Origin: Welwitschia mirabilis
Taxonomy: Eukaryota; Gnetophyta; Gnetopsida; Welwitschiales
DNA length: 64,000 nt
Reading direction: 5' to 3'
Assembly: GCA_051453625.1 (NCBI GenBank)
Contig: JBOZIK010000001.1
Location: 125,195,084 to 125,259,083 of the forward strand
Shown here: piece by piece, positions 9,153 through 20,430 of the stretch
How the letters are laid out: each line of letters starts with the position of its first letter
How positions within the stretch are numbered: the first letter of the stretch is position 1
The notes under the pieces: model-generated
What the model was told of the DNA's origin: nothing
The model's database searches: none
What the model saw: the letters and a program-made list of their open reading frames with translations, nothing else
Made by a program: the position numbers and the translations under genes

Positions 9153-11500
9153 CAATAAGATTATTCTAGAGATACAAATATTTCATGGTCAAACCTAAAT
9201 TTTTACCAATAATACTAGAACTTCTATGTGTAGTATAGTCCCAGTGTCATTCTTCCACAGAGATAGATTATGAAAGCTATTAGTAAAGCAAGCATAATAG
9301 TAAGAAGTAATAGGAACTAAAATGATATGAGAGATTTGGGAATGGGACATAACATTCAAACCAGTAAAATATCTTCATGAAAAAGTATAAGTACTAGAGT
9401 AAAACTATGTATCTTTTATTTCCCACTCAAGCTTAATGATATAATTGGTCATGGACATGAGTGATTATGTAGCCCAAGCTAGAATAAACTTGCATAAGCT
9501 CATCCATTATAAACACAAAGGTGATATATGTAAACTACCTAGCCTTTACATCAAAAATAAAATAAGCATAAAAAGTAGGGATCTTCCAAAATCCATTAAA
9601 TATACATTCAAGTTATGTAAGCTAGAATGAACAAGAGAATCACCAAATAGATCTTAAAGTAAAAGCATATCTTAGTTAATCCTAATCATAACAAGTATGA
9701 AACAATCATAACTTGGTATCAAAGTAATAAACCAAGAACATGTAATACTTTATTAGCTAAAAAGTAAAATCATACAATATAAAACTATACTCATGCTAAA
9801 CTAAGAATCATCATACTAGCTTGGTATCTATCCCATCCCTATGAGAGTCTTAGAAAAAACTCATGACTTAAACTTCAATCTCTTTAATAGTGATATATTA
9901 TGAAGCACTTTCTCCAAGTGAAGAGACATAGGATATTTATAAGATAAAAATAGGATTTACAATTAGGGTTTTAAGGGAGTAATGAGGTTAGTCTAAAGAA
10001 TGTCTAAAGTGCATAAAATTATTCTCTAGTCATGGAGCCAAATTAAGGAACTTTTTTTAGAAAATATTCCTTTTTCATCTTCTATTTAAGAAAATGATTA
10101 TAATAGATTACTTATAATAAGAGAACTTAATAACATCATTTTAGTACTATTTTACTCAAATTAACTAGCATCAATTCTACCACTACTAATTATGCTCAGC
10201 ACACCTCCATCTTCTACCATAATACTCATAATGGCATGTTTATTCTACAACATGAAAATGTTAAGGCAGATTATTAGTAAAACTAAATTTCCATGGCCTT
10301 AAGCATAATAAATATATAAAACCATTATGATGATTAATTAAAAATGATAACAAGGCCTTAATTCCTTAATGTAAATGTTAATTTTTACATGCTATTACTA
10401 GGCTTAGAAATTCAAATGTTTATATCACTACATTACAAGATATTTCTGACAAATGTACCAAGTGTTTATTAAGTACTATATGTGATGTAAAAACATGGTA
10501 CAAAAATCTTGATTATGTGAATAAGGATTTAGTAAAAATCCTATCCTCAAATAATTTTATAATAAGACTTTTAAAATTGAAAAATTTTAAGTAAAGCTTG
10601 TAAAAAGAAAAAGCAAATTAGAATGAAATTGTGAATAGAGAAGCAAAGCTAGGGTTTGGATTTTTGGATGTGTGGTAGTAGATAGAGGAACAGTTTCACT
10701 TTTAGCACATCATCAATGCACCAGAGTATTGCCTCTCTCATGGATTCTATGCACAAGCACTTTTCTAGAGGCTTTCTGAAGGTGGTTTTTAGTTTTTATG
10801 ATGTTTTCCCTTAGTGCAGCGCATCTTTAATGCATCTTTAGAAGTGAGACTTGGCTCTCCAATGGTGAAAAAATAATCAAGTACCAAATATTATGAAGAT
10901 TCAGTGGTAGAAATTAAATGTTAAATTTTCCCTAATCTAGATTTTGGTTCCAAGAGTAGAAGCAATATCATTCATGCAAAGATGTCCATCAACTACTCAA
11001 ATCATCTAGAGGCTTCTTTTAAAAATAGCTTAATTAGCAAATTCTAATTTTTAGAAGGGACTTCATTTATTAAAAAAGTGTTTGTATGATGTAATTAGAA
11101 TTTTCCTGTAAGTTACAAGATAACCTCTCTTAAAGATGAATTATTATATTGTATATTTAATTTTAAAGAAGAAATGAAAAAGGTTTTAGTAGGAGGGCCC
11201 TATTTATTTAGCCAGAGAGGTTTAGTCCTAATCAAATGATCCTCTTTAGTTCTTGATAAACCTACCATTTTTAAAAATATCCTAGATTAGATTTACATCT
11301 AAAACCCTCATTTAGAAATATGGCATTCATATTTTCTCAAGTAACTTAATGATTCATTAGGAGAGTTTGTTAAACTTAACTGAAATAGAGATTGAATGGC
11401 AAAAATGGCAATAGCTTGAATATGTATCTATATGAAAATAAATATCTTTAAAGCAAAAAAAAAAAAATGGATATTATGTATGAGAAATTATTTTTTAACT
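9153..11500. other. No gene recognised; AT-rich, one possible PBS
   Basis: I see no convincing coding sequence here. At about 9713-9724 the plus strand reads TTGGTATCAAAG, which matches a copia primer-binding site; it lies about 1.8 kb before the plus-strand zinc knuckle at 11520, a sensible distance for a gag gene. No gag can be read between them, so the assignment is weak. The small open frame at 9445-9630 shows no motif. The stretch at 10640-10870 is a little less AT-rich, but I cannot assign it. Confidence 0.35.
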
Positions 11501-11514
11501 TATAAATTAAGAAT

Positions 11515-11650
11515 ATTCTATTGCAATGTTTGAAGTATGATGAAAATGGACATACGATGAAAAAATGTAAGAAAAATGAGAAAGTGGAGAAAATAACTAG
11601 TAAGAAGTCAATAAAAAGATTTCAAAAAGAAACCATCTTTAGTCCTAAAC
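11515..11650 (+). pseudogene. Copia gag zinc-knuckle fragment
   Basis: The plus strand reads LQCLKYDENGHTMKKCKKNE, a CCHC-type knuckle in which the second Cys is replaced by Tyr (C-x2-Y-x4-H-x4-C). It is followed by a Lys/Ser-rich tail. This is the nucleic-acid-binding end of a copia Gag. It lies about 0.85 kb upstream of integrase on the same strand, so both probably come from one element. Confidence 0.6.
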
Positions 11651-12389
11651 AATGATTTAATTACTCCTATAAGTAAATATGATATTTTATCATAGGAAGA
11701 ATTAAAATAGATGGAAGAAAACAAAATAAGAAATGAACTAAAAATAGTGGAATAAGAAAAGAAGCACACAAGGTACATCTATAATGCATCAATTCATTAT
11801 TTTAAATTACAATAGCTATTGGAAATGGAAACATAATAGAATTAAATAAATAATGATAACATTGTGAAGAAGCATCTTTTAGATATACTAATAGCCAGTA
11901 GAACTCAAAAACTTGAATAGATAGACAGACAGAAAAATTAAAATGAATACCAAAAAAGGTAAAATTTCAAAGAAGATAAAGGAAGACATCCAAAATGATA
12001 AGAAATCTTAACTTTTATTTCAATGAATTTTAGAGAATTATAGAGGCCTTAGGATTAATTAGAAATTTTCCCACCTTTGAAGTATTTTAAATTTCATTTT
12101 CTTATAAGCCCATTAGGGCATGCTAGTTAAGAGCCTATTTTTTATTAGAATTGAAAATGAGGGTTTTCTAAATTAGATGCTAATATTTGGGGCTTTAATT
12201 ATTAATAGGAGTTATATCATGCTTGGAAAAATATCTTTTAAGCTATGTTATTTATTTTTTATCTTAAGTTACAATATAATATACATTTAGTGTTTCTCTT
12301 AAAGAAGGAGTGGGGTGGGGGATGGAGGGGAAGTAAATAAGGGTAAGATCTAGTTAAAAAACTCTATTACCTCTAAATGTTCTTTAGAT
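11651..12389 (+). other. Decayed region between gag and integrase; G-rich tract
   Basis: Protease should lie here, but no active-site block can be read. At 12305-12331 there is a dense purine run with G4, G5 and G4 blocks. It could be a misplaced polypurine tract or a G-quadruplex-prone site. Nothing else is recognised. Confidence 0.35.
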
Positions 12390-13130
12390 CTCCTAAATAT
12401 TAATATTATTGGTTCATTTCCTATTGCAACTATTAGTAAGAAAAAGTATTATCTAAACATTATTGATGATTGCTTTCGTTTTACATGGATGGCATTTATT
12501 ACATATAAGGATGAGGTTTTTGACATCTTTTCTAAGCTATATATCAAGTTATAAAACTAGAAAAGATACAAAATTAAAATAATAAGAAGTGATAATGGTA
12601 TAGAATTCAAGAATATCAAGTTTAGAAAATTTCATAAAAAATTTAGAATACTTCATCAATTCTTAACTCTAAGAATATCATAACAAAATGGAATAGCTAA
12701 AAGGAAGAACTATGTGCTAAATAAAATTATAAGAACAATGATACATGATCAATGGATTTTTTATCATTTTTGAGTAAAGGCCATTAAAATAGCTTATTAT
12801 GTCTCAAATAAAGTTCTAGTAAGATTTTTCACTTCTAAAACTTCATATGCACTATGATCTATTAAAAAGAACTTACTTTTACATCTTTAGTTTAAAATGT
12901 TTTATTTTGAATAAAAAAATATCAGCTTAGACAATTTAATTCCAAGGTTAATAAAGGATTTTTTCTAAGATATTTTATGATTAATAAATATTATCAAGTG
13001 TTCAAAAAAGAATATCAATTGTAGAAAAAACTATAAATGTTAAAATTAATAATACTAAGTTAATATCTATTTTTGTATAGGATGATTATGTGCCTATATC
13101 ATTTGATCAAACAACTAATAATTCACCTAC
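12390..13130 (+). pseudogene. Copia integrase core (plus-strand element)
   Basis: The plus strand gives KKKYYLNIIDDCFRFTWMAF, then IKIIRSDNGIEFKN, then QNGIAKRKNYVLNKIIRTMI and KIAYYVSNKVLVRF. These are the integrase core blocks of a Sirevirus-like copia element. The second catalytic Asp (SDNG) is present. The catalytic Glu, which normally sits directly before the RKN triplet, is Lys here (AKRKN). Scattered stops follow, and the frame ends where the gypsy LTR begins at 13184, so this element was interrupted or overwritten there. Confidence 0.85.
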
Positions 13131-13183
13131 ATGACTAGATAGTAATAAGGAGAAGGAATAGGAACTAAGAAAATAAACCTTAC

Positions 13184-14415
13184 TGCGTTACATATTTATG
13201 CAAATGTTACATCCTTAGTCAAATCCTACTAATCACAAATTTATGCATAAATACAATACACTAATATAAACGGGAGTAAACTTGAATGTTATAATCCATC
13301 AAAGACACTGGATAAGGAAAAAAATTTATTTTTTACAAAATAGAGATTTAAAACTAAAATCAACAATGCAATAAAAGTAAACACATAATGTCAAATGAAA
13401 ATGCAAACTAATCTAAATGTAATATCTATTTGACTATCAAATTTCTATCACCAAGATTGACCCTATATAACCTAGATTGATTAAGAAAACTATCACTAAT
13501 CCTAACTAATCTAAGCTATTAAATGCATTAAACATAATATGAAAACATGTAATCATTAATCTTAGAAATATAAAATGCAATGCAAGTTTCTAAATTAACA
13601 ATTTTAACCTTGATAAATATTTCCCTTCATGACCTATATCAATTATGAAACTATCACGAAATTATAATCAACATAAACCATAAGGGACATGCACATGAAT
13701 ATAAAAAATAAAAGAATATTTTCATATTAAAAGTTAAACAAACATCTTATTACAAAGCAGTGGCACCTTAATGAAGGAGACATAGACAAACACCAAGAAG
13801 ATCCCTTTCTATAACTAATAGATGGACCTTTGATCCTTAGATCTCTTGTTATAAGAATTTCTAGTGTAACAAAGATGATCAAAGTTAAGAGTAAAGGTAG
13901 TATTTATTAATAACAATATACCTAAAAATAGACAATTCTAATAGACGCATAAGAAGTCCTAATGACATTCAAAAAGTGTATGACATATTGCATAAGTTTG
14001 GTGAAGTTTAGTACATTAACTAAAATTAGATTATCATTATAGTGATCATCTAGATAATGATTCAGCTGATGCCATATCAATAGAGGTCCACATCAATATG
14101 AATATTAATCCAGTTTATGTTTTAATTAGCTTATAAGTATTATTGTACTATATTATCATTAGAACGATGAAGTGGATGATAGATTTCTTGAAGCTCTTTA
14201 TTAAGTTAAATTGGCCTTGAAGCTCATTAATTCCTCCTTAAAATGTAAAGTGTCAAAATTAATCCAGAATGCCTCTAAATGTGCTAATAATTGTGCATTT
14301 CTATGATTTTCTCTTTGACTCTCAATAATCATTATTTTGTGCTTAAACCTATCTAAATGTCTTGCAAAACTACTCAAAATACAACATTAAAAACATACAA
14401 TTTAACATCATAACA
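13184..14415 (-). mobile_element. Ty3/gypsy 3' LTR (copy 1)
   Basis: On the minus strand the LTR starts TGTTATGATGTTAAATTG at 14415 and ends near 13184. It is recognised because the same sequence recurs at 16571-17471 (part), 22696-23137 (part), 31057-32315 and 38516-39904. A purine tract directly to its right makes it a 3' LTR of a minus-strand element. It carries copies of the gypsy palindromic motif near 14043 and 14158. Length is about 1.23 kb. Confidence 0.8.
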
Positions 14416-14428
14416 TAGCCCCCAACTT
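14416..14428 (-). other. Polypurine tract of gypsy element 1
   Basis: The minus strand reads AAGTTGGGGGCTA and abuts the LTR start TGTTATGATG. The equivalent tract at 17472-17484 abuts the second LTR in the same way. Confidence 0.75.
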
Positions 14429-16570
14429 AGCCTTATCAATTCCTTCTAAAGTTGGTGAACAACTAAAATTGTGAGGCAAATTGATTAAGATAAAACATCA
14501 ACTAGGAATATGTAAATTAAGTTTAAAAATCTTAGTGTGTAGGATAAAATTCAAAGTCTAATAAACTGGAATGTTTACCTTGGTAGATGTTATGACTATG
14601 GTATAATCTAGATTATCATCTAGACAATTATGGGGATGAAAAGATCTTAAAAATCAATTTGTAAAATCAGTTACCTATAAAAATGCTCATCAGAAAATAA
14701 GATTAAAATACTTACTAGTACATTATCTTCCACTTAAAGAGTTTAATACATCGAAAAGATAAAAATTTTATGCTAAACAAAAGAATCGTTATAAGATATA
14801 ACCATAGTAACTTAGATAAATGATGTTCATGTATCATCAAAAAAAGTAATAACTCAAAAATAATATTCATAGATCAAACATTAATTTTTAAATAATAATC
14901 TATAAGGGAAATATATCAAAAATAATTAATCATAAATTATTTCTAGTATTCATGATCTTTTAAATTTCTTTGATTATTCCTACAAGGAAAACAATTACAA
15001 ATATTCTACTATTAAGTACATGATTTATCAAATAATGTCCATAATGCATAGCACTTAAATAATAGATAATTAGAATTATATTAGTATACTATAAATATGT
15101 CTCATGAAAATTTAAAAATGACCCTTAAAAATTTAAAATTTTTATGCATAATATCTCAAAATATATGTCCTGTCCCCTTCCTTCCCTCTGAGGTAGGTCA
15201 ATACATCCTGTATTAAAATGAAAAATATCAATATGCAAGTCTAAGTATAAGTAAGCAAAACATGTAAGACTGGGAGTAGTATTCTATGCATGAAAAGAAG
15301 GATTAGATTTAGTTTGAAAAAGATGAAACATGAAAATAATAATTCTTCAAAAAATATTTGTGTGTCATTTACTTAGTCATCTAGATAATAAGAGGATTAT
15401 AGAAGTTTTTAAAAGATTAATAAAATTTGAAATTATTAGCAGAATCAGTTAAGCTCAAATAGCATCAAGTAGGTTTTAAAAAGGTATTAAAGAGTTTAAA
15501 AGAGGGGAAATGATTAAGAATCATTATAACTCAAGGCATGATAAAGGAGGTTAATGCATCAAGATAAGGAAGATAAATGTGTCATGAACTCATAATTATT
15601 AAAAAATAGTACTACATGCATTAAATATTAAAATAAAAATTAAAGAAAACTAGACTTGGGAAGATTCAAAAAAATAGGTGGGAAAAATTAGCATTATAAA
15701 CTAAGAAAATATATTTATAAACATAAATTATATTCTATAAAACAAACTATAATGGAGACAAAAATCAATAATAAAACTACTAAATGATCAAGTTCTAAGC
15801 ATTTGTAATGGAAAAGTATGGAAATGACTTTGAAATATTAACTAAAATAACTAATGAAAACAAAATGGAAATGGACAACTTAGGAACATGAATAAGATGA
15901 TCTACCTACTTTAAATTCAAATCTAGTATCCCTTATGGGAGAAATCACAAAATCACTTAATTAATAATTCATAACATAATGCAAAGACTTCATAAACTAT
16001 CACTTGAATAGGCAGTGATTATGATGATGCTAAGTAACTAATGTTTTCAAATAATGAATGATAAGTTCAAAAGTTATTCAATAATGGAATTACCTACCAG
16101 TACCTCAAAACCACATCTGAATTTTTAAAAGTGAAATGATCATGCAGGAATACTATAAGTTTAATAAGTCTAAAAATTAAACAATACCTATGAATACACT
16201 AGGAATATCACTGATTTCATGACCTTGAAGTATTTATTATTATTCCATGATGAGAGGAGTGCAACCATAGTCAGAGAAGTAGGAATCTATAAATCATAGC
16301 CAACTGATCCTCTAGTGGAGTTTCCATAGCTACTAATACTACCAAAGGCCCCTTTCAAGGAAATTTACCCCAGTGTAGTAGGACATCATGGTGACCATGT
16401 ATTTAGCACAAAAATAATAGATCATAGTTATTATTCTTATCCTATTTATTTGTTTTTTTGTTTAAATATACTTCTCAAGATAAATCTCATGTAACCACAC
16501 ATTGTCAAAGGTGAAGGTGAAGAAATAAGATGAAAGACAAGAAAAGAGTACTTTTAAATAACCAAAGAAG
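14429..16570 (-). mobile_element. Gypsy 3' non-coding internal region (module copy 1)
   Basis: This is AT-rich internal sequence between the polypurine tract and the pol end of a gypsy element. The part from about 15900 to 16570 is repeated in diverged form at 21650-22310, 24200-24850 and 33616-34220. No open frame of note is present. It ends abruptly at 16570, where it joins the middle of an LTR. Confidence 0.6.
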
Positions 16571-17471
16571 CTATTAGGTATGTCAAACAGAATATTAAAA
16601 CTATGTAAGTTAATCTAAAAAAGGAAATAAAATACACTTAAACTAATAATGTCAACCTTAATAAAGGTTTCCCTCATAACCTATATTACTAAAGAAGTTA
16701 TCATAAAATTGGAAGCAACATAAACCATAAGGGACATGCACAAAATAAAGATGAAAAAGAAGAATAGAGTTTTGAATTAGAATCAAATCAACATTCATGT
16801 TACAAAGTAACAACACCTCAATAAAGGATGGATAACCTAACACCAAGGAAGATGTCTCTCTACAACAATAATGAATAGATCTCCAGCCCTGCAATCTCCT
16901 ATCATAAGATTTTTTGGTGTAAACGAAGATAAGACAAGGTCAAGTGTAGAGCTAGCATTTATTAATAAAAGAAACTCTACAAATAAACAAGACTAACAGG
17001 CATAAGCACAACCTTAACAATCATGTAAAAAAGTGAGAGACAAATGGCTAGAGTTTTATGAAGTTTAACGAAGCATCTATTTTAGGTATCATCTTGCTTA
17101 TTATCCAAATGATATAGGAGATAATCCCACCTCATAAGAATTTTACATCAGCTACCAAATTGACTCTAATTAGCATTCTCCTTTACTTAAGTATTTTATC
17201 ATTCATATAGTCATCCAGATGATGAGGTTGATAATAGGCTTTTGTATAATCACTTATGTATTATGTTAGCCTTATTATTTGTAGTAATTTTACTTCAAAT
17301 AGAAAATATTATGAATTACTTTAAATGCTAAAAAATGTAATGACTATTTCATGTTTTTGTATCATTTTTCTTAGCTCTCCATTATCATCAAAATTTAGCA
17401 TAAACCTCTCTAATAGCCTAAAAAACTACTTAAAACACCCTATTAAATACATACAAGTTGGCAGTGTAACA
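16571..17471 (-). mobile_element. Truncated gypsy LTR (copy 2)
   Basis: This matches the part of the LTR family nearest the polypurine tract (TGTTACACTGCCAACTTG on the minus strand at 17471). The other end is missing: at 16570 the sequence switches to internal-region DNA at a short shared word (AGCTATTAGGTA-like). The minus-strand frame at 16658-16894 lies in it and is not a gene. Confidence 0.75.
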
Positions 17472-17484
17472 TAGCCTCCCACTT
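17472..17484 (-). other. Polypurine tract of gypsy element 2
   Basis: The minus strand reads AAGTGGGAGGCTA directly before the LTR start at 17471. Confidence 0.7.
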
Positions 17485-17999
17485 AGCCTTGTCAATCCCT
17501 CATAAAACTAGGCAGATAATCATGATTGTGAGCCAACTTGAATATCAATAAAAATAATTAAGGCATTAAAAAGTAATCATAGAAATAATTTTAGAAATCT
17601 TACAGATATAGATTGAATTGTTTAAAAAAGATAACTAAACATTTTACCTATGTAGTGCACTGCCCATATTATCATCTTAGTCATCGTACGAATAATATAG
17701 GGAATAACAAGCTGAAAAATATGTTCTTAAAAAATAGAAACCTATAAATAAATTTTTTAAAAATATAATTATTAAATATACTAATAATCAATAATATCCC
17801 ACTAAAATGTATAGTACATAAAGAAAATAATCATAGGAAATATAAACAATCCTCATCATAAAGTGTAAAAATGGTAGATGTGCATGAAATTCATAAAATG
17901 TACACCATGCTAATACTCAAAATAAAATATTTATAAATATATTAAGAGTTTTTGGTATAATATATATAGAGTGGAAGATACAAAATATAACATAATAAA
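17485..17999 (-). mobile_element. Gypsy 3' internal region, PPT-proximal part (module copy 2)
   Basis: AT-rich internal DNA that parallels 14429 onward (both begin with a CTTATCAATTCC-like or CTTGTCAATCCC-like stretch). No coding potential is visible. It contains a dyad-like motif near 17675-17695. Confidence 0.5.
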
Positions 18000-19250
18000 T
18001 CACTCCCCTCATTGTCTAATAATGAACTCTAAATGGACTGCAGGCTTAGGTATAGTAGAAGAAGAGAAAGGATGCTCTGGGTTTGCAAGGAAATGAAGGT
18101 CTAATTATGTTAAGATAGAATCTACAGCCTCAGCTTCCTGTATGTGAATTGCCTCTAGGAGGTCAACTATCACACTCTACTTAATAGATAGAATGCACTA
18201 ACATACATCCACCAACTGCTTCTTAGAGTGTTGCACTCTTCTCTTAACTCTCTAGATCCTATACTCAACTATTTGGATCTCTTGCTTAAGTATCAAAATA
18301 CCTCAATCAATGAAACCTTTGATGATCTTAGTGTTCTCTGCTAGGAGGGCCTAGATCTACTCTAGTGAAATGCCAACTGCAGATCTCTGAACCTGAGATC
18401 TTTCTACCTCTCTTAGTACCTATATACTTATATCCTATAAGTAGCAAGCTGAAGTTTGTATGTGTATAAATTATTGCTCGTTCATGAGCTCTGGTATCTT
18501 TAAGCATCTAAACATGGATAAGAGGAGGCATTAATATCCTAAATTCTACAACTATCATGCCTCCACCACGGACCTAAGTCTCCTCCATATAGACATGAGT
18601 AAGTTCATCTACTTACACTACTTAAATATGGTTAAAATCTAGAGATGAGCAACCATGGCATGACTATTATGGAAAGATGAGCTAATGTTGTGAATTAGCC
18701 CTATATGCAAAATCCTATAAGTAGGGGCCAACTATGTCATTGAGACAACCCCTCTATCTAGATTCAAATCTACTAGTATGTCTACTACTCCACTATACAA
18801 ACGATGCTCCTTTATCCCACCAGCAAAATGTATGTGAATACTCCCAATACCATCAATATCTATCACTATTATAATTTAATTTGAAAAGATTACTGTCTCA
18901 TAGTTCTAAATTGTGGCTCTAATCATGTCTACTAGCTATCCATAAGAATCGGGATGTCGCTCTATATGCATGGTATCATAGAACTCCCTGGTCTTTGAAA
19001 TGTAATTGCCTAATGCACATCTAGAATCCACTGGAGCTATAAATCTATAAGCTTATAATCTACTTTAGGCTCTAATTATCTTATAGAATCTCTAAAATTT
19101 CTCTCAGCATAGATGGAAGCAGCCTAAGTAGTGATAGACCTCTCATGTTGAGGTGGGGGATGCACTGGCTCTGCATGCTCTACCTCTGATGATACTAATG
19201 GATCTACGTCATGCTTAATAGCTTTAGCATTAGCCTTGGCCTATCTATCT
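18000..19250 (-). pseudogene. Decayed third ORF (env-like) of gypsy element, copy a
   Basis: This less AT-rich block is repeated at 19351-20430. On the minus strand the paralogous block shows short open pieces in changing frames that look like a plant accessory ORF lying after gypsy pol. I base the call mainly on copy b, which is easier to read. Here the gene is broken by many stops and cut at 19251 by a gap. Confidence 0.4.
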
Positions 19251-19350
19251 NNNNNNNNNNNNNNNNNNNNNNNNNNNNNNNNNNNNNNNNNNNNNNNNNN
19301 NNNNNNNNNNNNNNNNNNNNNNNNNNNNNNNNNNNNNNNNNNNNNNNNNN
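19251..19350. other. Assembly gap (100 N)
   Basis: A run of 100 N. The sequence starting at 19351 corresponds to that starting near 18232, so the gap lies between two copies of one region. Confidence 0.99.
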
Positions 19351-20430
19351 CTCTCCTCTCAACTATCTGGATCCTTTGTTTAACCATCTAGATCCTTTGC
19401 TCAAGTGTTAAGATACCTCAGTTAATAAAACCTTTAATGGTCTTAGTGGTCTCTATCAGAAGGGCCTGAATCCACTCTAGTGAAGCACCAACTGCATGTC
19501 TATAAACTTGAGGTCTCTCTACTTCTTTTGGTACTTGTATGCCCATGTCCTATAAGTAATGAGTGGAAGCATGTATGTGTATGAGTTACTACTCACTGAT
19601 GAGATCTGGTATCCCAAAGCATCTAAACATGACTAACAAGAGGCATGAACACCCTAAAGTCTATGATTGTCATGCCTCTACCATGGACCTAAGTCTCCTC
19701 CATATAAACATGGGTAAGTCCATCCGCTCATCCTGCATGAGTCCTATCAAAATCTGTAGATAAGCCACCATGGCATGACTATTATGGAAAAATGAGCTGA
19801 TGTTTTAAATCAGCACTCTATAGAAAATCTGATAGGTAGGAGTCAATTGTATTACTAAAACACCTCACTTATCCAAACTGAAGTCTGTTGGTATGTCTAA
19901 TATCACACTGTATGTACGGTGCTCCTCTATCCCACTAGTAGAGTATATGTGAACACTCCTAATACCATAGATCTATCACTACTGTAATGTGGTTTCGAAG
20001 TACTACTATCTCATGATCCTGAATTATGGCTACAATCATGTCTACTAGGTGTCCACAAGAATTGGGACGACTCTCTATGTGTATAGTATCATAGAACTCC
20101 TTCATCTTTGATATGTCTCGTACACATCTAGAATCCACTAGAGCTATAAATCTGTGAGCTCTAATCTACCTCTGGCTTCAATTGGCTTATAAAATCCCTA
20201 AAATATCTCTTAACATAAATGGCAGCAGTCTAAATAGTGAGAGACCTAATGTGTCAAGGTGGGGAATGCAATGGTTGTGCATGCTCTATCTCTAATCGTA
20301 CTAATGGATTTGTCTCCTACTCAACAACTTTGGCCTTAGCCTCAACCTATCTAGTTCTACATATGCACATCCTATTCAATCATAAATACTCAATAAGTCA
20401 CGTGAGATCTAGTGGACATAACTAAAATAC
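19351..20430 (-). pseudogene. Decayed third ORF (env-like) of gypsy element, copy b
   Basis: On the minus strand, readable pieces include KMKEFYDTIHIESRPNSCGH, VDMIVAIIQDHEIVVLRNH, SYLSDFL, HAMVAYLQILIGLMQDERMD, LPMFIWRRLRS and YMLPLITYRTWAYKYQ. Order and style resemble the accessory (env-like) proteins encoded downstream of pol in Athila-type gypsy elements. At least two frameshifts and many stops break it. Function in the intact element is unknown. The plus-strand frames at 19563-19763 and 20237-20425 are antisense to it. The family call is by recollection only. Confidence 0.42.

Noticed and set aside
19211-19411. Frames crossing runs of N (also 2230-2373, 6416-6613, 23115-23309, 62753-62953, 62801-63007)
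   Set aside because: They exist only because N is translated as unknown residues.
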